Source of the DNA: Streptomyces albospinus
Lineage (GTDB): Bacteria; Actinomycetota; Actinomycetes; Streptomycetales; Streptomycetaceae
DNA: 64,000 nucleotides
NCBI RefSeq assembly: GCF_014648695.1
Contig: NZ_BMRP01000001.1
Coordinates: 36,837-100,836, forward strand
Reading direction: 5' to 3'
Shown: positions 1-8,765 of the stretch, piece after piece
Numbering within the stretch: position 1 is the first letter of the stretch
Layout of the letters: every line of letters starts with the position of its first letter
Translations under genes and position numbers: made by a program
Notes under the pieces: generated by a model
The model's database searches: none
Seen by the model: only the letters and a program-made list of their open reading frames with translations
What the model was told of the DNA's origin: nothing

Positions 1-242
1 ACCAACTCGGACAGGTGGCTGCGGTTGCGGCCGAGGATGTCGAGCGGGATGTCCAAGTCTCGGGGCTGTACGCGTTGGCCGCGCCAGCGGGCGCCGTCTC
101 CGGCGCCGCTGAGCCACTGGACATCCACGGCCGGCAGGCCACGGCCAGTCATCCCGGCCGTGGCCTGATACCCGAATCCTGTCATTGCCTGCCCGGCGAG
201 GTCGAGCACGTCGCGCTCGGTCTCCAATAGGAGCGAGGTCAT
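1..242 (-). CDS. Distal tail (Dit-like) protein, cut by window edge
   Basis: This gene starts at an ATG that shares one base with the tape-measure stop codon, so the two are translationally coupled. About 80 residues are visible before the window ends. They include TERDVLDLAG near the start and VQPRDLDIPLDILGRN further on, a pattern typical of the N-terminal domain of siphovirus distal tail proteins that sit between tail tube and baseplate. Its place directly after the tape measure is the expected one. The C-terminal domain cannot be seen, so the exact subfamily is open. Confidence 0.7.
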   Translation of the reverse strand, partial: MTSLLLETERDVLDLAGQAMTGFGYQATAGMTGRGLPAVDVQWLSGAGDGARWRGQRVQPRDLDIPLDILGRNRSHLSEL

Positions 243-3200
243 TACCACCCCACCATTCGTGATCGGCTTGCCGCGGCGAACAGTTCCTCTTGCGAGTCGA
301 GCGAACTGTTCGGTGCCGCGTAGTAGTTGAGGACCCGGGTCGCGCCGCCGCCTGTCGTACTGAGGCCGCTTGAGACGGCTGCCGAGGCGGCGCGGGCGGC
401 AGTGGTGTAGTCCGCCGTGTTGGGCCGGTCGGTGATCGCATCGACCGCAGCCGCCACGCGGTCGGCTTCGCTCTCGATACCCTTCGCGAAGCCGCGTCCG
501 ACGTAAGTGCCGAGTTCGGCGAACACCCGGCTCGGAGAGTGGATGCCGAGGCTCTTCTTGATCGCCGCCACCATCGAGTCGGCGATCTGGAGCATCTGCT
601 TCTCGATCGCCGCTTGCTGGCTCTGTAGACCCTTGACGATGCCCTCGGCGATGTGGACGCCGTTGGCGTACATTGCGTCCGAGGCGGTGGCTCCGGCCTG
701 GCCCGCGTACTTGGCGAGCTCGGCCTGAAGACGGTTGATCTCGGCGATGCCGTTCTTGCCGGCCGCCGCGATCGACTCGGCCGCCGCCAGGCCCGCGTCG
801 GGTCCGGCCGAAGCGATCTGGTCCATGGCCGCCTGGCCAAGGCCCATGTCCTTGAGCTTCTTGAGTGCGGAGGCGAAGCGTTTCGCCTTGTCGATGGCCG
901 TCTGGAGGGCGCTCGTGATCCCGCTGAAGGAGGAGCTCTTCGCCTTGGTCACATCGCCGGTGTCGATGATCCGGTCCGTGACCCGCTGTGCGTAGGAGGC
1001 CGCTTCCTCGCGCATCTTGTCGAGCTTGTCGCGGGCGGCCTTGAGCCGGTCGGCCCCGGCGTCCCACTGGGCGGCCAGTTTGAGCATGGCGGTCCGGTCG
1101 GTGTTGATCCGGTCCTTCAGGCCCTGTGAGGCGTCGTTCGGGATCTTCTCTGTCAGCTCGTTGAGGGCCTGCTTGACGCTGGGGAACTCACTCTCCAGGC
1201 CCTTGACGAGGCCCTGGATGATGAGCCGTCCCGCGTCGTACAGCAGCACGGCGTCCTTCGGGGCCGGGCCCTTCCAGTCCGTCAGCTTGGACGTGAGCTC
1301 GCCGAGCTTGTCCTTGACCGCGCCGAACATGGACGTGATGCCGCTGATCAGGCCGCGGATAAGGGACTTGCCCGCATCCACCAGGGTCGAGCCGAGATTG
1401 CTGAGTGCGTCCTTGGCTTTGCCGGGCAGTTCCTTGACGAATCGGATGGTCTCGGTGACGCCCGTGGAGATGGCGCGGCCCAGGGCAGACATCGCCGAAC
1501 TGGCGGTGTCCTTGATGGCGTTCCAGCCTGCCGAGAAGAGACGGCCGAGGCCGGACATCATCGAGCTTCCGAGGCCGGACAGGGTCGAGCCGAAGCCGGA
1601 GAAGAGGCCCTTGATGGTGTCCCAGATGACGACGCCCGCCATGCGGATGCCGCCCCAAGCCGCCTTCCACAGCGCGCCGACAGCCTTCAGCACCTTGCCG
1701 GCCGTGCCCAGGATGCCGACGTTGAGGAAGACCCCCAGGGCGCCGACGATGACGTCCCAGATGCCCTTCAGGAACGACGTGATGCCGTTCCACAGGTCTA
1801 CGAAGCCCTGCTTGAAGGTGGACCAGTTGCCGGTGAAGATGCCCTCGAAGAGGCCCCAGAAGATCTCGAAGATTCCCTTGACGGCGTCCCAGACGCCTCG
1901 GAAGATCTCGACGAAACCTTCCAGCACCAGCGCGACACCGTTGATCGCGCCGACCAGGGAGCTGGCCAGGATCTCGATGATGAACTGGATGACCGGTACC
2001 AGGACCGGCATCAGGAACTCAACGACCTTGAGCAGCGCCTGAAGAAGCGGCTGGATCGCCTCGACGAGGCGGGTGAAGGCTTCCGCGAGCGGCGGCAGTA
2101 CCGCCTCGACGATCGCCTGAAGCATCGGGATCAGCGGTGTGATGACCGCCGACACGATCTGAATCAGGATCGCGACCAACGGCGTGATCGCCGTCAGGAC
2201 CTGCGCGATGAACTGGGCGATCACCGGCAGGATCGGAGCCAGCCCCGACAGGAGCTGTTCCACCAGCGGGGCAACCGCCGTGACGATCTGCTGGAAGAGC
2301 TGCGCGACGACAGGAAGGATCGTCTGGAGGACGCTGAACGCCGCCGCGAGCATCTCGCCGACGACGGGGACGAGTTGCGCGACGATCGGCGCGAGGGACT
2401 GGATCGCTCCGGTGAGCGCGCCGCCCAGGAGCTGAATGATCGGGATGACCGCCGGGGCCAGCGCCGTGAACGCCTGTGCCAGCGGAACGAGGGCTGCTGC
2501 AACCAGGGGGCCGAGCATCGCCGCGAACGCCCCGATGACCTGCATCAGAGCGCCGAGCGCTTCGCCGAGCGGCGCCATCGCCGGAGCGAGGGCGGTGACT
2601 GCGGCCTGGAGGCCGTCGAAGAGGCTCTTGACGCCTTCGGTGACGGCAGGCCGCGCGAGCGCCGAGGCAATCGCGCCGAGCGCCGTGCCGATGATCGTGC
2701 CGACCTGCGGCAGGACCGCAGTCAGGAGCTGGCCGAGTTCGGTAAAGAGTGACTTGACCGCCGGACCCGACTGGGTGGCGATGTTGTTCATCGCCTCGTG
2801 GGCCGCGCGGAAGACGTCGGTCAGCCCGGACTGGAAGCCCGGACTGTCCACAGTGCTGTGGATACGCTCCAGCGTGTCGGCCATCATGCCGAGCGAGGAA
2901 CCGCCAGCCGCTTCGGCGGCGCGGGAAATGCCCGCGAAGATGCCGCCGAGGTTGCTCAGGACCCGGCCGAGGTCCTGGAGGTTTTGAATGCCCTCGTCGA
3001 TCCAGCCCTTGAGGCGGCCGTCCGACTCAGCGGCGCTGAGGAAGTCCGAGAAGCGCGTCGAGATATCGACGAACCACTGCGCCAGCGACGGCAGGTAGCT
3101 GGTTCCGACCCGGCCGAGGACAGTGATGATGTTCGCGAAGGCGCCCGTGCCGGTCGTCGCGATGTTGATGGACTCGGACAGGTCCGAGAACATCTGGGCG

Positions 3201-4249
3201 AGCGCCGGGTTGAGCGCCCCTTGAAGCGAGGTGGCCAGCCCGCCGAAGAATCCGCCGAGCTGGGTGGCCGTCTTGGCGACACCGGCCGTGAACTCGGGCA
3301 GGAGGCCATCCACCATCTCGCGGATGGGAGCCGCGGCCTTGGCCCAGAAGTTCTCCGAGATCGTGTCCTGGAGTCCACTCAGCGTGGTCTTGACCTCGGG
3401 CAGGACTTTGTTGAAGTCCTTGAAGGCGGCGATGGTTACGCCGAGCCCGACCGCCATGCCGCCGAGCAGGCCAGGAAGGAGCAGGCTGGTCGCGCCGATC
3501 TTCGCGAGCGAGGAGGAGAGAGCGGCCAAGTTCGAGGCCGCCGAGAGCCCCCACCCGGCCAGGCCGGCAATCGCCAGAGCGAGCGAGCCGATGACCGGGA
3601 CGTTCTTGTCAAGATTGCGCAGCGTGTTGCTGAGCTTCTCGAAGATGTTGTTCAGCACTCGCGCGCCGGACAGGGCGGCGAGCGCAGCACCGACCTTGGC
3701 CACGGCCGCGTTGTCTAGGTCCGGGATGATCGGGACCGTACGTGGGCGGGTCAGCATCTGGAGTCGGGCGGAGATCCGGGCCCCGGTGCCGTTGGCGATG
3801 TCCAGCTCGACCTTCACCTTGAGCGGAGAGAGGTCGTTGGCCCAGTCCTTGAGCTTGCGCTTGACCCGGTCCGCGGAGTGCTCGTCGAGCTCCAGCTCGA
3901 CCTTGCCCGTGGCCTTGAGGTCGTTGACCTTGAAGTCGACCTTCTGGCTGTTGGCCCGCTGCTGAAGCTCGCGGGCGGCGTTGCGTACAGCCGTCGCCAT
4001 GCCGTCGGTGCTGATGGTCGTGTAGAAGCGGATCTTCCGCGCGTTCATCTGCTTGTTCCGGCGGTTGATCTTCCGGAGTTCCTCGACGAACTCGCGCGAG
4101 GCACCGGACATGTCGATCTTCGTCGACACCTTGAGCTTGTCGAGCTGCTGCTCGATGCGGTTGAGCTGTCGCTCCGCTTCCCGCCTGAAATCACGGGTAT
4201 CGGGGGAGACCTTGACGGCGACACGGCCGATGATCTGGCCCGCTGACAA
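242..4249 (-). CDS. Tail tape measure protein
   Basis: A 1335-residue protein that sets tail length and is expelled on infection. It has a charged coiled-coil N-terminus (about 1-150), long hydrophobic Ala/Leu/Ile/Val-rich stretches with repeated PLV and PVI patterns (about 200-850), then Gly/Trp-rich repeats. Size, composition and position between the chaperones and the distal tail protein are diagnostic. The start is a TTG preceded by GGAGGTAGCCC, a strong ribosome binding site that overlaps the end of the chaperone extension. The N-terminal 30 residues (IIGRVAVKVSPDT) match many actinophage tape measures. No lysozyme or peptidase motif was recognised. Confidence 0.95.
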   Translation of the reverse strand: MSAGQIIGRVAVKVSPDTRDFRREAERQLNRIEQQLDKLKVSTKIDMSGASREFVEELRKINRRNKQMNARKIRFYTTISTDGMATAVRNAARELQQRANSQKVDFKVNDLKATGKVELELDEHSADRVKRKLKDWANDLSPLKVKVELDIANGTGARISARLQMLTRPRTVPIIPDLDNAAVAKVGAALAALSGARVLNNIFEKLSNTLRNLDKNVPVIGSLALAIAGLAGWGLSAASNLAALSSSLAKIGATSLLLPGLLGGMAVGLGVTIAAFKDFNKVLPEVKTTLSGLQDTISENFWAKAAAPIREMVDGLLPEFTAGVAKTATQLGGFFGGLATSLQGALNPALAQMFSDLSESINIATTGTGAFANIITVLGRVGTSYLPSLAQWFVDISTRFSDFLSAAESDGRLKGWIDEGIQNLQDLGRVLSNLGGIFAGISRAAEAAGGSSLGMMADTLERIHSTVDSPGFQSGLTDVFRAAHEAMNNIATQSGPAVKSLFTELGQLLTAVLPQVGTIIGTALGAIASALARPAVTEGVKSLFDGLQAAVTALAPAMAPLGEALGALMQVIGAFAAMLGPLVAAALVPLAQAFTALAPAVIPIIQLLGGALTGAIQSLAPIVAQLVPVVGEMLAAAFSVLQTILPVVAQLFQQIVTAVAPLVEQLLSGLAPILPVIAQFIAQVLTAITPLVAILIQIVSAVITPLIPMLQAIVEAVLPPLAEAFTRLVEAIQPLLQALLKVVEFLMPVLVPVIQFIIEILASSLVGAINGVALVLEGFVEIFRGVWDAVKGIFEIFWGLFEGIFTGNWSTFKQGFVDLWNGITSFLKGIWDVIVGALGVFLNVGILGTAGKVLKAVGALWKAAWGGIRMAGVVIWDTIKGLFSGFGSTLSGLGSSMMSGLGRLFSAGWNAIKDTASSAMSALGRAISTGVTETIRFVKELPGKAKDALSNLGSTLVDAGKSLIRGLISGITSMFGAVKDKLGELTSKLTDWKGPAPKDAVLLYDAGRLIIQGLVKGLESEFPSVKQALNELTEKIPNDASQGLKDRINTDRTAMLKLAAQWDAGADRLKAARDKLDKMREEAASYAQRVTDRIIDTGDVTKAKSSSFSGITSALQTAIDKAKRFASALKKLKDMGLGQAAMDQIASAGPDAGLAAAESIAAAGKNGIAEINRLQAELAKYAGQAGATASDAMYANGVHIAEGIVKGLQSQQAAIEKQMLQIADSMVAAIKKSLGIHSPSRVFAELGTYVGRGFAKGIESEADRVAAAVDAITDRPNTADYTTAARAASAAVSSGLSTTGGGATRVLNYYAAPNSSLDSQEELFAAASRSRMVGW

Positions 4250-4252
4250 GGG

Positions 4253-4968
4253 CTACCTCCGCTGGAAGTGCTGATAGAGGGCGGCCACCGTGGCGGGCTG
4301 CTTGCTGGCCTTCTTCGCCGGGGCCTTGGCGGCCTTCGGGCGCGGGAAGGCGGGGATCTTCGGGGCTTTGCCCTTGCCCCACTGGCCGGTCGCCCGGGTG
4401 TTGCTGTTGATCGCGTCGTAGAGATCGGCGGCCAGATGCCGGTCCTGACCCCAGCCGAAGATGTGCCTGCCGCCGGACGCGAGGGCGACGGTCAAGGAGG
4501 TGTCGGGCAGCCTCGCGACGAGGAGCAGACAGAGCGCGGGTGAGGGGCCCCGGCCTGCGATCACCTCGGCGAGGTCGACGCCGAAATGGAAGAGCAGGTC
4601 GGGGTAGAGGCCCTCGCCGTAGTCGTCGATCAGTCGCGCGAGGCCGAGGCTTCCCCCACCTGGGTGGCCCGGCCGTAGCGGTCGAAGATCTCGGCGAGGA
4701 GGGCGAGATCACCGTTCACCGCCTGGAGGAGCTTGTCAGCTGCCTTCGGGTGCTCGGCGACCAGGCGGATCGCCTCAGACAGAAGCTCCTCCTGGTCAGC
4801 GTCCTCGCCGCCCATGCGCTCCTGGAGCTGGGCAAGCTCCGTACGTGCGGCCTTGGGCAGGCGGAGCGGGTTGAGCAGGCGGATCGTGGTGTCACCCAGC
4901 TCGATGTCGGTCGAGCCGTACTTTGCCTCAGCGGCGGTGCGGATGTCGTCGAGGGAGAAAGAAGCCAT
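4253..4968 (-). CDS. Tail assembly chaperone, -1 frameshift product (GT-like)
   Basis: Slipping back one base at the G-run GGTGGGGGAA (complement of 4651-4660) joins the upstream chaperone to a second open frame. The result is a fusion of about 238 residues: 105 from the first frame and 133 from the second. The second frame has no credible start of its own, stays open right across the slip point, and continues with LYPDLLFHFGVDLAEVI, as second chaperone parts of actinophages do. By analogy with lambda G/GT, the two products bind the tape measure during tail assembly in an unequal ratio. The slip is inferred; the heptamer is not a textbook XXXYYYZ. Confidence 0.75.
4630..4968 (-). CDS. Tail assembly chaperone (G-like, unshifted)
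   Basis: A 112-residue acidic protein beginning MASFSLDDI, from an ATG 11 bases after GGAGG. An ATG 10 codons upstream in the same frame lacks a comparable site. It has the features of the first tail chaperone in siphoviruses: small, acidic, helical (ERMGGEDADQEELLSEAI), and placed between the major tail protein and tape measure. Most ribosomes should stop at TGA 4630; a minority would shift back at the G-run nine codons earlier to make the extended form. Confidence 0.8.
   Translation of the reverse strand: MASFSLDDIRTAAEAKYGSTDIELGDTTIRLLNPLRLPKAARTELAQLQERMGGEDADQEELLSEAIRLVAEHPKAADKLLQAVNGDLALLAEIFDRYGRATQVGEASASRD
4651..4660 (-). promoter_or_regulatory. Probable -1 ribosomal frameshift site
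   Basis: The minus strand reads CAG GTG GGG GAA, giving five consecutive G. A glycyl-tRNA on GGG can re-pair perfectly one base back, after which GGA AGC CTC continues in the long second chaperone frame. The A-site codon would not re-pair perfectly, so efficiency cannot be judged by eye. Confidence 0.6.
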
Positions 4969-5065
4969 GGGGGTGCGGACCTCCGGATAGAAGAACAAGG
5001 AGGCGGACCAGGGAGGGGGAGGGCCCGGCGCGAACGGGTCCGCGCGTTCGCGCCGGGAGTTGGGG

Positions 5066-5806
5066 TCAGGCCGCTGTGCCGGCCGCCCAGGTGGAGCCGT
5101 TCCAGTGCGCCTTCGAGGCGTCGCCGAGCACGACGTGCTGGCCGGTCGTCCACTTCGCGGTCGGCGCCGCGATCACCGAGCGGAGAGCGGCAAGGTCGGC
5201 CGGGACGACTGCTCCCGTGGGGGTGAAGGTGCCGGGTGAACCGGCGCTGGCCCCCGTCGCGGGGGTGCCGCCGAGCGGGGTGACCGCATAGGTCCAGACG
5301 TTGTTGCCGTGGACCATCGGCTTGACTCCGAGCGGCAGGCCGGCAAGGGATTCCGTGTCGGCAATCGCCATGTCGTCGGCCCGGTAAATCTCAGCCTTCG
5401 GGGCGTAGAAAGCGAAATGGCTTTCACCGTCGACGAAGACGGCGAGGAACGCTGACTGGGTAGGCTGCGGGTCGGCGGGAACGCCAATCGACCCATCCGG
5501 GAGGAGAGGGGCATTCGCGCCGAAGTAGAGCCGCAGTGCAGCGGTATCGAACTGCTGCAAGGTGAAGGTCATCGTCTCCACACGCGCCGAATACTTGGTG
5601 CGGAGGGACTTGTTCTGAAGAGTGCCGATCGTCGTCGCCTCGCCGCCTTCGGAAGTAATTCCAAAAACGTCTTCCAGCGAGGTGTGGCCCACGTTCTGCC
5701 ACGGGGAGACGGGCACGAGAAGGTCATCGGGCATGGCTGTACCGACCGGAGCGGTCAGGTAATTACCGGAGCCGACGACAAGGGTGGAATTGTCGTTAAG
5801 CGCCAA
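5066..5806 (-). CDS. Major tail protein
   Basis: A 246-residue tail tube subunit. It opens with ALNDNSTLVVGSGNYLTAPV, a pattern common to actinophage tube proteins, and continues with beta-rich sequence (ARVETMTFTLQQFDTAALRLYF). A Gly/Ala/Pro-rich tail (about 195-246) with HVVLGDASKAHWNGSTWA may be a surface-exposed add-on domain. The start is TTG with AGGAGAA about ten bases upstream. It sits between the tail terminator and the chaperones, the standard siphovirus order. Confidence 0.9.
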   Translation of the reverse strand: MALNDNSTLVVGSGNYLTAPVGTAMPDDLLVPVSPWQNVGHTSLEDVFGITSEGGEATTIGTLQNKSLRTKYSARVETMTFTLQQFDTAALRLYFGANAPLLPDGSIGVPADPQPTQSAFLAVFVDGESHFAFYAPKAEIYRADDMAIADTESLAGLPLGVKPMVHGNNVWTYAVTPLGGTPATGASAGSPGTFTPTGAVVPADLAALRSVIAAPTAKWTTGQHVVLGDASKAHWNGSTWAAGTAA

Positions 5807-5883
5807 AGAAGAACGATTCTCCTAATGTGCACGTCAGAGGCCCCGGCTGCTCCAGTGGCAGATCGGGGTGCGTGCGGGATGGA

Positions 5884-6381
5884 TTACTGAAGAGGGAAGG
5901 GGCGCTGCCGCGGTTTGCGGATCTGGATGTCGAAAATCGACTCGTAGCGCCACACGCCAGTAGGTAGATCCGCATACTGGACCGGCCCGGTGGCCGTGGC
6001 CCAGTCCGAGGCCCGGCGCGGGGACGAGTTCATGTCGACCCGCGTGATATGGCCCCGGCCTGGGATTACTTCCTGGTTGAGCCACGCATCCCGCAGAACG
6101 ACACGCACGGCCTCGGAGAGGATCGCGGCGTCGGAGTCGCCGTCAGGGTCCGACGCGAAGCAGTTCACAACCACACGCGCCGAGTCGGTGAAACGCGTAT
6201 CCGCTGCCCACCTACCGAACGTCGGATCGCGACGGACCAGGACGAGGGGGAATTGCTCGTGCCGGTCGATGAGGGACTTTACGCGGACCCCGGGAAGCCC
6301 TTTACGTAGGACTGCCAGCAGGAGGTCTTCGACGGGGGACAGCTCGGCCAGGGCCTTGATGTGATCGGGGATGCCGGCCAC
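5884..6381 (-). CDS. Tail terminator (tail completion) protein
   Basis: A 165-residue protein of the size and position of siphovirus tail terminators, which cap the tail tube and join it to the head. It contains LLLAVLRKGLPGVRV, FPLVLVRRDPTFGRWAADTR and the C-terminal YESIFDIQIRKPRQR. Its GTG start overlaps the TAG of the upstream neck gene by one base. The call rests mainly on gene order and size, with moderate similarity to what is known of the family. Confidence 0.7.
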   Translation of the reverse strand: MAGIPDHIKALAELSPVEDLLLAVLRKGLPGVRVKSLIDRHEQFPLVLVRRDPTFGRWAADTRFTDSARVVVNCFASDPDGDSDAAILSEAVRVVLRDAWLNQEVIPGRGHITRVDMNSSPRRASDWATATGPVQYADLPTGVWRYESIFDIQIRKPRQRPFPLQ

Positions 6382-6764
6382 TAGTCGAGCTTCACCTTGC
6401 CTTTCCTCTTCTTGGGGAGGTTCGAGGCGGTGGCGAGGACGTAAAGGCCGTCCATCTCGGGGATCACGTCGAGGTACTTCTTGCCGTACTTGTCCTCACG
6501 GACAACAACGGAAGCCTTGCGACCGTATTCGATGGAGAGGGCGGCTTTTTGGCCTCGATCGTCGGAGAGGATGACGTACCGGTTGTTGTCGCCTGCTTCG
6601 ATGTCGATCTCGGCATGGCCGTCCGCGCGGTGCCGCAGGAGAATTTCTTCGGCGCGGACGCCGATCTCGAATGCGCGGACAGTGAGCTCGGCCTGTACGC
6701 CGTCGTTGACGGCTATGACCTTTTCGATCGAACGCCCGCCGATGCTCCGATAGACCTTTGCCAT
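6381..6764 (-). CDS. Neck/minor capsid protein (DUF5403-like)
   Basis: A 127-residue lysine-rich protein starting MAKVYRSIGGRSIEKVIA. The ATG overlaps the stop of the stopper gene (TGATG), which decides the start over an upstream in-frame codon. Actinophage genomes usually carry a small protein of this kind between stopper and tail terminator, often labelled HK97 gp10-like or DUF5403. It probably takes part in head-tail joining. The C-terminus is strongly basic (PKKRKGKVKLD). The family name is from memory of the pattern, not a search. Confidence 0.6.
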   Translation of the reverse strand: MAKVYRSIGGRSIEKVIAVNDGVQAELTVRAFEIGVRAEEILLRHRADGHAEIDIEAGDNNRYVILSDDRGQKAALSIEYGRKASVVVREDKYGKKYLDVIPEMDGLYVLATASNLPKKRKGKVKLD

Positions 6765-7099
6765 CAGGGCCGCTCCCGAATGTCGATCGACCAGTGCCGG
6801 GACTTGCGGTCGCCGTGGTGATACGCGGGCGGGGAGACGATGTCCCACTGGCGCCCGGCGTACTCGACCCTGGACCAGAGGTTCACGCCGTCGAGGTGGG
6901 GGTCCACGATCATCCTCACCACGTTGATCTGCTGCTGACCGGGGACCTCGGCGCGGGCCGAGCGTTGGGGGATGAACGCGGCCCGGACTTCGATGGACCC
7001 GGTCGGGTCGGCCATGGTCACGGTGTTGCCGCGCGAGTCGGTGACCTCGACGGTTCTCCAGACCCGGGCCCGCTGGCCGCGCCTACGCTGGACGCTCAC
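6764..7099 (-). CDS. Head closure (stopper) protein
   Basis: A 111-residue beta-rich protein. Its GTG start overlaps the upstream stop by four bases (GTGA). It has SVQRRRGQRARVWRTVEV at the N-terminus and VEYAGRQWDIVSPPAYHHGD near the C-terminus, which is the conserved 'size-and-describe' pattern of siphovirus stopper proteins. The stopper closes the connector channel after DNA packaging. Position between adaptor and neck/terminator genes agrees. Confidence 0.75.
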   Translation of the reverse strand: MSVQRRRGQRARVWRTVEVTDSRGNTVTMADPTGSIEVRAAFIPQRSARAEVPGQQQINVVRMIVDPHLDGVNLWSRVEYAGRQWDIVSPPAYHHGDRKSRHWSIDIRERP

Positions 7100-7551
7100 C
7101 AGGGGGTCACCCCGTCCCCGTACAGGGGGAACCGGTCGCCGCCGTAGTCGACAGGGACCCTCCCCCCGTCGAACTGCCGGGTGTTCGACTCCCAGGAACT
7201 GACGATCACGCTGGCCAGGCCGGGCCGGGTGCCGGCCAGTCCTTCGAGGAGTCGCTTCTCCTCGGTGGTGAAGTAGACCGTGCCCGCGTCGTGGCCGACG
7301 TCCGACCAGGCGAGCGTCTCGTCCCCGGCACGCGACTGCGTGTACCCGTTGGGGTTGGTCATGTACCGCGATGCGGCCTTGAGGACCAGCGTCCGCACCA
7401 GCCGGGGGGCGACGGCCTCCGGCCAGTTACGGCCGTAGGCCGCGGCGAGCGTTGAGGCGTCTTCCAGGGCGCCGGTCGCGATGCGCAGCTCGTCCGCGTC
7501 GAGGTCCCAGTCCAGGCGGGCCTTGAGGTCGTCGAGTGTGGCGTACGCCAA
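7096..7551 (-). CDS. Head-tail adaptor protein
   Basis: A 151-residue mostly helical protein of the HK97 gp6/SPP1 gp15 type. The opening AYATLDDLKARLDWDLDADE is typical of adaptor subunits that bind the portal ring. The start is TTG with GGAGG just upstream. It is followed by the stopper with a four-base overlap. A copy of the recurrent prophage motif and a GGCGGCCG/CGGCCGCC inverted repeat lie in the gap between it and the capsid gene. Confidence 0.75.
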   Translation of the reverse strand: MAYATLDDLKARLDWDLDADELRIATGALEDASTLAAAYGRNWPEAVAPRLVRTLVLKAASRYMTNPNGYTQSRAGDETLAWSDVGHDAGTVYFTTEEKRLLEGLAGTRPGLASVIVSSWESNTRQFDGGRVPVDYGGDRFPLYGDGVTPW

Positions 7552-7595
7552 GAAGCCTCCTTCCGCGGAAAGGGTCGGCGGCCGTGCAGCGCCTT

Positions 7596-7608
7596 GTTAC
7601 AGGTTTAC
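7596..7608 (-). promoter_or_regulatory. Recurrent prophage motif, copy 1
   Basis: The minus strand reads GTAAACCTGTAAC, so the motif points the same way as the late genes. It lies in the 73-base gap between the capsid and adaptor genes, inside the loop of an inverted repeat (GGCGGCCG near 7578, CGGCCGCC near 7610). It matches the early-region copies base for base at the core. Confidence 0.7.
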
Positions 7609-7624
7609 GCGGCCGCCGAGTGGA

Positions 7625-8686
7625 TCAGGCGTTTGCTGGATCGGTCTCACCAGCGGGGCCGGTCGGAGTCCAGACCTTCGCCGCCGAGATGCCGGTGATG
7701 GTGGCCAGTTCCGAGCCGACCTCCGGGTAGTCCGACTTGCCGTCGAGCTGGAGCTTGATCCCGCGCACGAAATGCTCCTTGGAGGAGATGACTTCCTTCT
7801 CGCTCTTCTCGTCCCAGCCGACGAGGATGTCAGGAACGCTGCGGAAACCGGCGTAGGTGTTCACAACGCTACGGTCCTGCATGTAAAGCGAGTCGTAGTC
7901 GCGCACCCAGCGAAGGGCGATGGACTCGAAACTCGTGGTCGCGCCGTACGGTACGGACTGAGGAACGCTCGGGGCGCCGGAAAGGAAGATGAAGCCCGAC
8001 TTGGTAAATGCGTACGCCGCGTCGGAGGGAATCGTCTGGTCGACGATGATCCTGAAGCCGAAGCGCTCGCCGATCGAAGCGGTGCGAAGCGCTGTCTCGG
8101 CCTCCGAGTCGCCAACATTCTGTGCCAGATTCAGGGCCGGATCGGTCAGAAGTGCCGACTCGAATTCCGTGCCGACCAGGAGGTAGCGGCCCTCGCGTGG
8201 AGCATGGAAAGCGTTCAGTACGCGACGTGCCTCGATCAGCGCCCCGCGCAGGTTCTTCGCGGCGTTGCCGATGGTGACGTTGTAGTTCTGGCCGGTCAGG
8301 AGCTTGACGGCGCGGCGCTGAAGACCTCGGGCAATAGCCTTGGACTGCGGGCGCAGGAGCTTCGCCCAGCCGTCGATATCGAAATCATACTGCTCGTCCG
8401 TGAGCTTGACGGCCGAATACACATTGCCGCCGAAGGAAACGGCGATGGTTCGTTCCGAATACTCATCGAACTGAATCGGAGAGCTTCGGTCGTTGCGCCA
8501 TGCGTAGTCATGGAAAGGGAGAATCCCTTCCACCTTCATGGAAATAGTGTCATTCTCGGCGCCCTTGAAAGCGTCGACACCCTGCTTGGTGAAGAGGTTC
8601 GGGATGATGAGCTCCTGCTCAAGCATTCCGACCGCAGTGTTGACGAGCTTCTGAGGCTTTACTACCTGATGCTGAACAGTGGGCAA
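7625..8686 (-). CDS. Major capsid protein
   Basis: About 353 residues, the size of HK97-fold capsid subunits. It has VVKPQKLVNTAVGMLEQEL at the N-terminus, TISMKVEGILPFHDYAW, and the late YLLVGTEFESALL and FGFRIIVDQTIPSDAAYAF stretches expected of a coat protein. The first in-frame TTG (8695) sits directly against GGAG; the second TTG (8686) is nine bases from it and is preferred. A hairpin separates it from the scaffold gene upstream. Confidence 0.85.
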   Translation of the reverse strand: MPTVQHQVVKPQKLVNTAVGMLEQELIIPNLFTKQGVDAFKGAENDTISMKVEGILPFHDYAWRNDRSSPIQFDEYSERTIAVSFGGNVYSAVKLTDEQYDFDIDGWAKLLRPQSKAIARGLQRRAVKLLTGQNYNVTIGNAAKNLRGALIEARRVLNAFHAPREGRYLLVGTEFESALLTDPALNLAQNVGDSEAETALRTASIGERFGFRIIVDQTIPSDAAYAFTKSGFIFLSGAPSVPQSVPYGATTSFESIALRWVRDYDSLYMQDRSVVNTYAGFRSVPDILVGWDEKSEKEVISSKEHFVRGIKLQLDGKSDYPEVGSELATITGISAAKVWTPTGPAGETDPANA

Positions 8687-8711
8687 GTGGTGCAACTCCG
8701 GGGCATAAGGA

Positions 8712-8738
8712 AACCCCCGGCCATTCAGCTCGGGGGTT
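8712..8738 (-). terminator. Hairpin between scaffold and capsid genes
   Basis: Arms AACCCCCG and CGGGGGTT surround an 11-base loop; on the minus strand the stem is followed by TTTCCTT. It resembles a weak intrinsic terminator or processing site. The capsid start codon lies just beyond it, so it could set the scaffold-to-capsid ratio (inference). Confidence 0.6.
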
Positions 8739-8765
8739 CAAAGGGGGAACGTTTCTGTGAATGTG

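Noticed and set aside
653..3965. Long plus-strand frames opposite the tape measure
   Set aside because: They mirror the codon bias of the minus-strand gene and have Arg/Pro/Ser-rich or low-complexity products without ribosome binding sites.
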